This document shows, piece by piece, positions 60,776 through 64,000 of a stretch of DNA of 64,000 nt. Numbering within the stretch: position 1 is the first letter of the stretch; each line of letters starts with the position of its first letter. The position numbers were made by a program, and so were the translations under genes. Source of the DNA: an uncultured Pelagibacteraceae bacterium. GTDB taxonomy: Bacteria; Pseudomonadota; Alphaproteobacteria; Pelagibacterales; Pelagibacteraceae. The notes under the pieces are model-generated. The model was not told the DNA's origin and ran no database searches. It saw nothing but the letters and a program-made list of their open reading frames with translations. The stretch is from assembly GCA_902573465.1 (NCBI GenBank), contig CACGJX010000006.1, forward strand, positions 1 through 64,000. Reading direction: 5' to 3'.

Positions 60776-61424
60776 TTCTATATTGAAGAACTCAAAAAAG
60801 TATGAATTCCCATTTAATCACTGGGAATATAATGATGCTTTAAGTGAAGAAGCTATTAAAGAAATAGAAGGTGCAGACATTCCCGATGTAAGCAAACATA
60901 ATCTCAATTATGATGGCACAAGAGCAATTGATGGTGGTGCTGCCGAATTTAGAGAAGGCATAGCTTCAGGCGGTAAGGCAATAAAATTTAGATGTTTTGT
61001 TACAAAAGAAAATGCTTCTCAATTTCCAAATTTAGTAAAATTCATTAATGAACTTCAATCTAAAGAAACATGCGAGACAATCTCCAAAATGATTAATAAA
61101 GATTTATCCTCTTCATATGTTAGACTTGAAGTTATTTGTGATCGTGAAGGTTTTTGGTTAAAGCCACATTGTGACATTAAGGAAAAATTAATGTCAGGAC
61201 TTATTTTTGTAAATAATGCAAATGAGTCAGAGGAATTAGGCACTGATTTTTATAATGAAAAATTAGAAAAAGTTAAAACCGTTCCCTATAAGCATAATTA
61301 TGGTTATTTATTTACAAGTGGTCCAAACACATGGCACGGTATGGAAAAGAAAAAAATTGTTAAGGAAAGAAGATGTATTCAAGTCAATTATGTTACATTT
61401 AAAACTGATTGGAAAGTTGATTAA
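60762..61424 (+). CDS. 2-oxoglutarate/Fe(II)-dependent oxygenase
   Basis: A 220-aa double-stranded beta-helix protein. The iron ligands are His136 and Asp138 (KPHCDIKEK) and His192 (TWHGMEK), with Arg203 or Arg204 positioned to bind 2-oxoglutarate. The [10 protein letters not shown] stretch recurs in uncharacterised marine 2OG oxygenases. The substrate is not known. The 14-nt overlap with the ELM1-like gene indicates a two-gene unit. The stop shares TTAA (61421-61424) with the convergent carB stop. Confidence 0.85.
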   Translation: MTFLNSILKNSKKYEFPFNHWEYNDALSEEAIKEIEGADIPDVSKHNLNYDGTRAIDGGAAEFREGIASGGKAIKFRCFVTKENASQFPNLVKFINELQSKETCETISKMINKDLSSSYVRLEVICDREGFWLKPHCDIKEKLMSGLIFVNNANESEELGTDFYNEKLEKVKTVPYKHNYGYLFTSGPNTWHGMEKKKIVKERRCIQVNYVTFKTDWKVD

Positions 61425-64000
61425 ACATTTTGTAGAGACGTTATCTCTAATTTTTTTGTTTTAAGTGATTTAATACCCTCAATACATGCAAGTGCTGTTG
61501 ACATATTTGTGCAGTAGGGTACTTTATTTTTAAGTGTTGCTCTTCTTAAAGCAACTGCATCGTTTAACCTATGTTCTGTGTTGCCACCACCAGTATTAAT
61601 TACCAAAGCTATTTTTTTGGAGTCGAGAACATCAACGATATGAGGTGATCCACTACTTACTTTATTAATAATTTTACAACTCATGCCATTTTTTTGGATA
61701 TATTCAGCGGTTCCTCTTGTAGCACACAAACGGAACTTTAGTTTCAGAAGTTCTTTTGCAAGCTCTAAACCTTCATCTTTATGAGAATCTTTTAGTGATA
61801 AAAAAGCCAGTCCATTTGTTGGTAACGAATTAGACGAAGCTATCTGGCTTTTTGCGTATGCCATTCCAAAATTTTTGTCAAATCCCATCACTTCTCCAGT
61901 TGATTTCATTTCTGGACCTAACAATAAATCACTATTAGGAAATTTATTAAATGGAAAAACAGCTTCCTTTACTGCAAACATTCCTTTAGATTTATCTTTT
62001 AAATTAAATTTTGAAAGTTTCTCACCAGCCATAACTCTAGAGGCTATCTTTGCCAGGGGTATTCCTTTAGCTTTTGAAACAAAAGGAACAGTCCGGCTAG
62101 CTCTTGGGTTTACTTCAATGACAAAAATTTCATCTTTTTTTATTGCAAATTGAACATTCATGAAACCTTTTACTTTCAGAGCTAGGGCTAAATCTTTTGT
62201 TTGTTTCTCAATTTCTTTTAGTAAAAAAGGTTTTATTGAAATTGGAGGTAAGCTGCAAGCCGAGTCTCCAGAATGAATTCCTGCTTCCTCTATATGTTGC
62301 ATGATGCCAGCCACATGTACTTCTTTACCATCGGATATAGCATCAACATCTACCTCCATTGCATGATCTAAAAATTTATCAATAAGAATTGGATTTTTCT
62401 CTGCTGCTTTAAAGGCTTCCTCTACAAAATTTTTTAATTGGCTTTTTTCGTAAACAATTTCCATTGCCCTTCCTCCAAGAACATAAGAGGGTCTAACAAT
62501 TAAAGGCAAACCAATTTTTTCAGATATTTCAATTGCTTGTTTAAAATTTTTTGCAATTCCACTTTCAGCTTGATTTAAATTTAATTTTTCTAAAAGTTTT
62601 CTAAATCTATCTCTATCCTCTGCCAGATCAATAGATGAGTATTGAGTTCCTAAAATTGGGAGATTATTATCATATAAAAATTTTGCTAATTTAATTGGAG
62701 TTTGACCACCAAATTGCGTAATGACACCGACTAAATTCCCTTTATCTTTCTCTCTCTTTATAATGTTGAAAACATATTCTTCCTTTAAAGGCTCAAAATA
62801 TAATCTATCACTAGTGTCATAATCTGTTGAGACAGTCTCTGGATTACAATTAACCATTACAGTCTCAAAACCAGCAGCCTTTAGGGCAAAACTGGCTTGA
62901 CAACAGCAATAATCAAATTCTATTCCTTGTCCTATTCTATTAGGCCCTCCACCTAATATTATAATTTTTTTCTTACCAGATGGGTCAGCTTCACATTCTG
63001 AATTTATTGAGAAATTTCTTTGATATGTTGAGTACATGTATGGTGTAAAAGATTTGAATTCTGCAGCACAAGTATCAACTTTTTTAAATACTGGTAAAAT
63101 TTTAAGTGCAGTTCTTTTTTTTCTCACAATATCTTCAGATAAATTTGATAGTTCAGAAAGTTTTTTATCAGAAAAACCTATTGATTTTATTTGATTAAAG
63201 TCATCAAAATTTTTAGGTAATCCATTGTTTTTGATCTTAATTTCATTCTCTATTATTTCCTTAATTTGGTTTAAGAACCACGGATCGATTTTTGATAAAT
63301 TATAAATTCTTTTAAGCTTTATTTTTTTTCTCATTGCTTCAGCAACAAGTAAGATTTTGTTTGGAATATTTTCTTTTAGTTTTTTTTCAATTTGTCTTTT
63401 ATTTAAATTAAATATTTTATCTAATCCTGAAAAGCCAGTCTCAAGAGAAACCAATGCTTTTTGAAGAGACTCTTTAAAATTTCTTCCAATTGCCATTGCT
63501 TCCCCTACTGATTTCATTGATGTGCCTAGAATTGCGGGAGAAGTTGAAAACTTTTCAAAAGTAAATCTTGGAATTTTTGTTACTACATAATCTATACTTG
63601 GTTCAAATGATGCTGGAGTAACTTTGGTTATTTCATTTTTTAATTCATCCAACGTATATCCAATGGCAAGTTTAGCAGCAACTTTTGCGATTGGAAATCC
63701 AGTTGCTTTTGATGCAAGGGCTGATGATCTTGATACTCTAGGGTTCATCTCAATTATTACCATTCGCCCATTTTTAGGATTTATTGCAAATTGAACATTT
63801 GAACCGCCTGTTTCAACTCCAATTTTTCTTAAACATGCAATAGAAGCGTTTCGCATTACTTGATACTCTTTGTCAGTTAATGTCAATGCAGGAGCAACTG
63901 TAACTGAGTCTCCTGTGTGTATTCCCATTGGGTCTACATTTTCTATTGAACAAATAATTATACAATTATCTTTTTTATCTCTTACAACCTCCATTTCAAA
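61421..64000 (-). CDS. carB: Carbamoyl-phosphate synthase large subunit, 5' part beyond the window
   Basis: CarB makes carbamoyl phosphate for arginine and pyrimidines. The last 860 codons (859 residues plus the stop) are visible; roughly 210 N-terminal residues lie past the right edge, so this is a window truncation. Seen in order: the end of the first ATP-grasp domain ([26 protein letters not shown]), the oligomerisation domain, the second ATP-grasp domain ([34 protein letters not shown]) and the allosteric MGS-like domain (CATRGTAEY). A methionine at 63994 is internal, not the start. Confidence 0.97.
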   Translation of the reverse strand, partial: FEMEVVRDKKDNCIIICSIENVDPMGIHTGDSVTVAPALTLTDKEYQVMRNASIACLRKIGVETGGSNVQFAINPKNGRMVIIEMNPRVSRSSALASKATGFPIAKVAAKLAIGYTLDELKNEITKVTPASFEPSIDYVVTKIPRFTFEKFSTSPAILGTSMKSVGEAMAIGRNFKESLQKALVSLETGFSGLDKIFNLNKRQIEKKLKENIPNKILLVAEAMRKKIKLKRIYNLSKIDPWFLNQIKEIIENEIKIKNNGLPKNFDDFNQIKSIGFSDKKLSELSNLSEDIVRKKRTALKILPVFKKVDTCAAEFKSFTPYMYSTYQRNFSINSECEADPSGKKKIIILGGGPNRIGQGIEFDYCCCQASFALKAAGFETVMVNCNPETVSTDYDTSDRLYFEPLKEEYVFNIIKREKDKGNLVGVITQFGGQTPIKLAKFLYDNNLPILGTQYSSIDLAEDRDRFRKLLEKLNLNQAESGIAKNFKQAIEISEKIGLPLIVRPSYVLGGRAMEIVYEKSQLKNFVEEAFKAAEKNPILIDKFLDHAMEVDVDAISDGKEVHVAGIMQHIEEAGIHSGDSACSLPPISIKPFLLKEIEKQTKDLALALKVKGFMNVQFAIKKDEIFVIEVNPRASRTVPFVSKAKGIPLAKIASRVMAGEKLSKFNLKDKSKGMFAVKEAVFPFNKFPNSDLLLGPEMKSTGEVMGFDKNFGMAYAKSQIASSNSLPTNGLAFLSLKDSHKDEGLELAKELLKLKFRLCATRGTAEYIQKNGMSCKIINKVSSGSPHIVDVLDSKKIALVINTGGGNTEHRLNDAVALRRATLKNKVPYCTNMSTALACIEGIKSLKTKKLEITSLQNV

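Noticed and set aside
61421..64000. carB (and lpxK at 1-753) as truncated pseudogenes
   Set aside because: Both frames are open to the very edge of the window and continue with conserved sequence; the cut is made by the window.

Overview
The window is a strongly AT-rich (about 30% G+C by eye, not computed), extremely gene-dense stretch of an alphaproteobacterial chromosome. The gene set and order point to a SAR11 / Pelagibacter-type marine bacterium: cox and pet respiratory operons, a split F0 ATP-synthase operon with b and b' subunits, a retinal biosynthesis cassette, CcrM, SURF1, NDUFAF7-like and ELM1-like proteins, and spacers that are usually below 60 bp and often negative. The taxonomic call is inference. 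No rRNA, IS element, prophage, CRISPR array or long repeat is visible, and no gene-free stretch exceeds 300 bp (the longest is 119 bp, between rnhB and ccrM).

Layout. 1-4602 (-): ubiA, msbA, waaA and lpxK (cut by the left edge), an overlapping ubiquinone/lipid A cluster. 4655-7823: a DUF2721 membrane protein facing a HAD / CDGSH / pirin / quinone oxidoreductase stress-type cluster. 7841-15955 (+): rsmE, then the cytochrome c oxidase operon coxB-coxA-ctaB-(41-aa CoxF-like gene)-ctaG-coxC-surf1, then thrC and a peroxiredoxin. 15950-28451 (-): one uninterrupted co-directional run, read as dciA-like, dsbA-like, smc, atpI-B-E-F'-F, crtI-crtB-crtY-blh, ispH, thrB, rnhA. Genes making retinal therefore sit directly behind the ATP-synthase membrane sector. 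28452-35572: mutY and a flavin monooxygenase (+), udg-rnhB-ccrM (-), a TPR protein and ispE (+). 35604-36955: tRNA-Gln followed 3 nt later by the CCA-adding enzyme. 36952-41377: trmL-hemF-greA (-) and petABC (+). 41354-47305 (-): lgt, NDUFAF7-like, pgeF, prs, rplY, pth, ychF. 47356-50940: ubiK, a MarR/OmpR/histidine-kinase regulatory trio, ilvE. 50937-64000: uvrB, an SDR of pteridine-reductase type, folB, uvrC and pgsA; aspC; a J1-crystallin/ADP-ribosylglycohydrolase-like protein and trxB; an ELM1-like protein with a 2OG-Fe(II) oxygenase; and carB (cut by the right edge).

How it works together. The window encodes much of the aerobic energy chain: bc1 complex, aa3-type oxidase with its copper and heme assembly factors, the F0 sector, ubiquinone synthesis helpers (UbiA, UbiK) and HemF. 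It also encodes the carotenoid-to-retinal branch that would supply a rhodopsin encoded elsewhere, plus isoprenoid precursor enzymes (IspE, IspH). Replication and repair genes (smc, dciA-like, mutY, udg, rnhA, rnhB, uvrB, uvrC) and the CcrM methylase are interspersed.

Most interesting signals: an SMC protein with no recognisable hinge domain; a ccrM promoter whose spacer and -10 element carry two GANTC sites; the retinal cassette joined to the F0 operon; convergent gene pairs that share one TTAA as both stop codons; tRNA-Gln abutting the CCA-enzyme start; and several enzymes whose usual metal ligands are replaced (family-4-like UDG, ADP-ribosylglycohydrolase-like protein).
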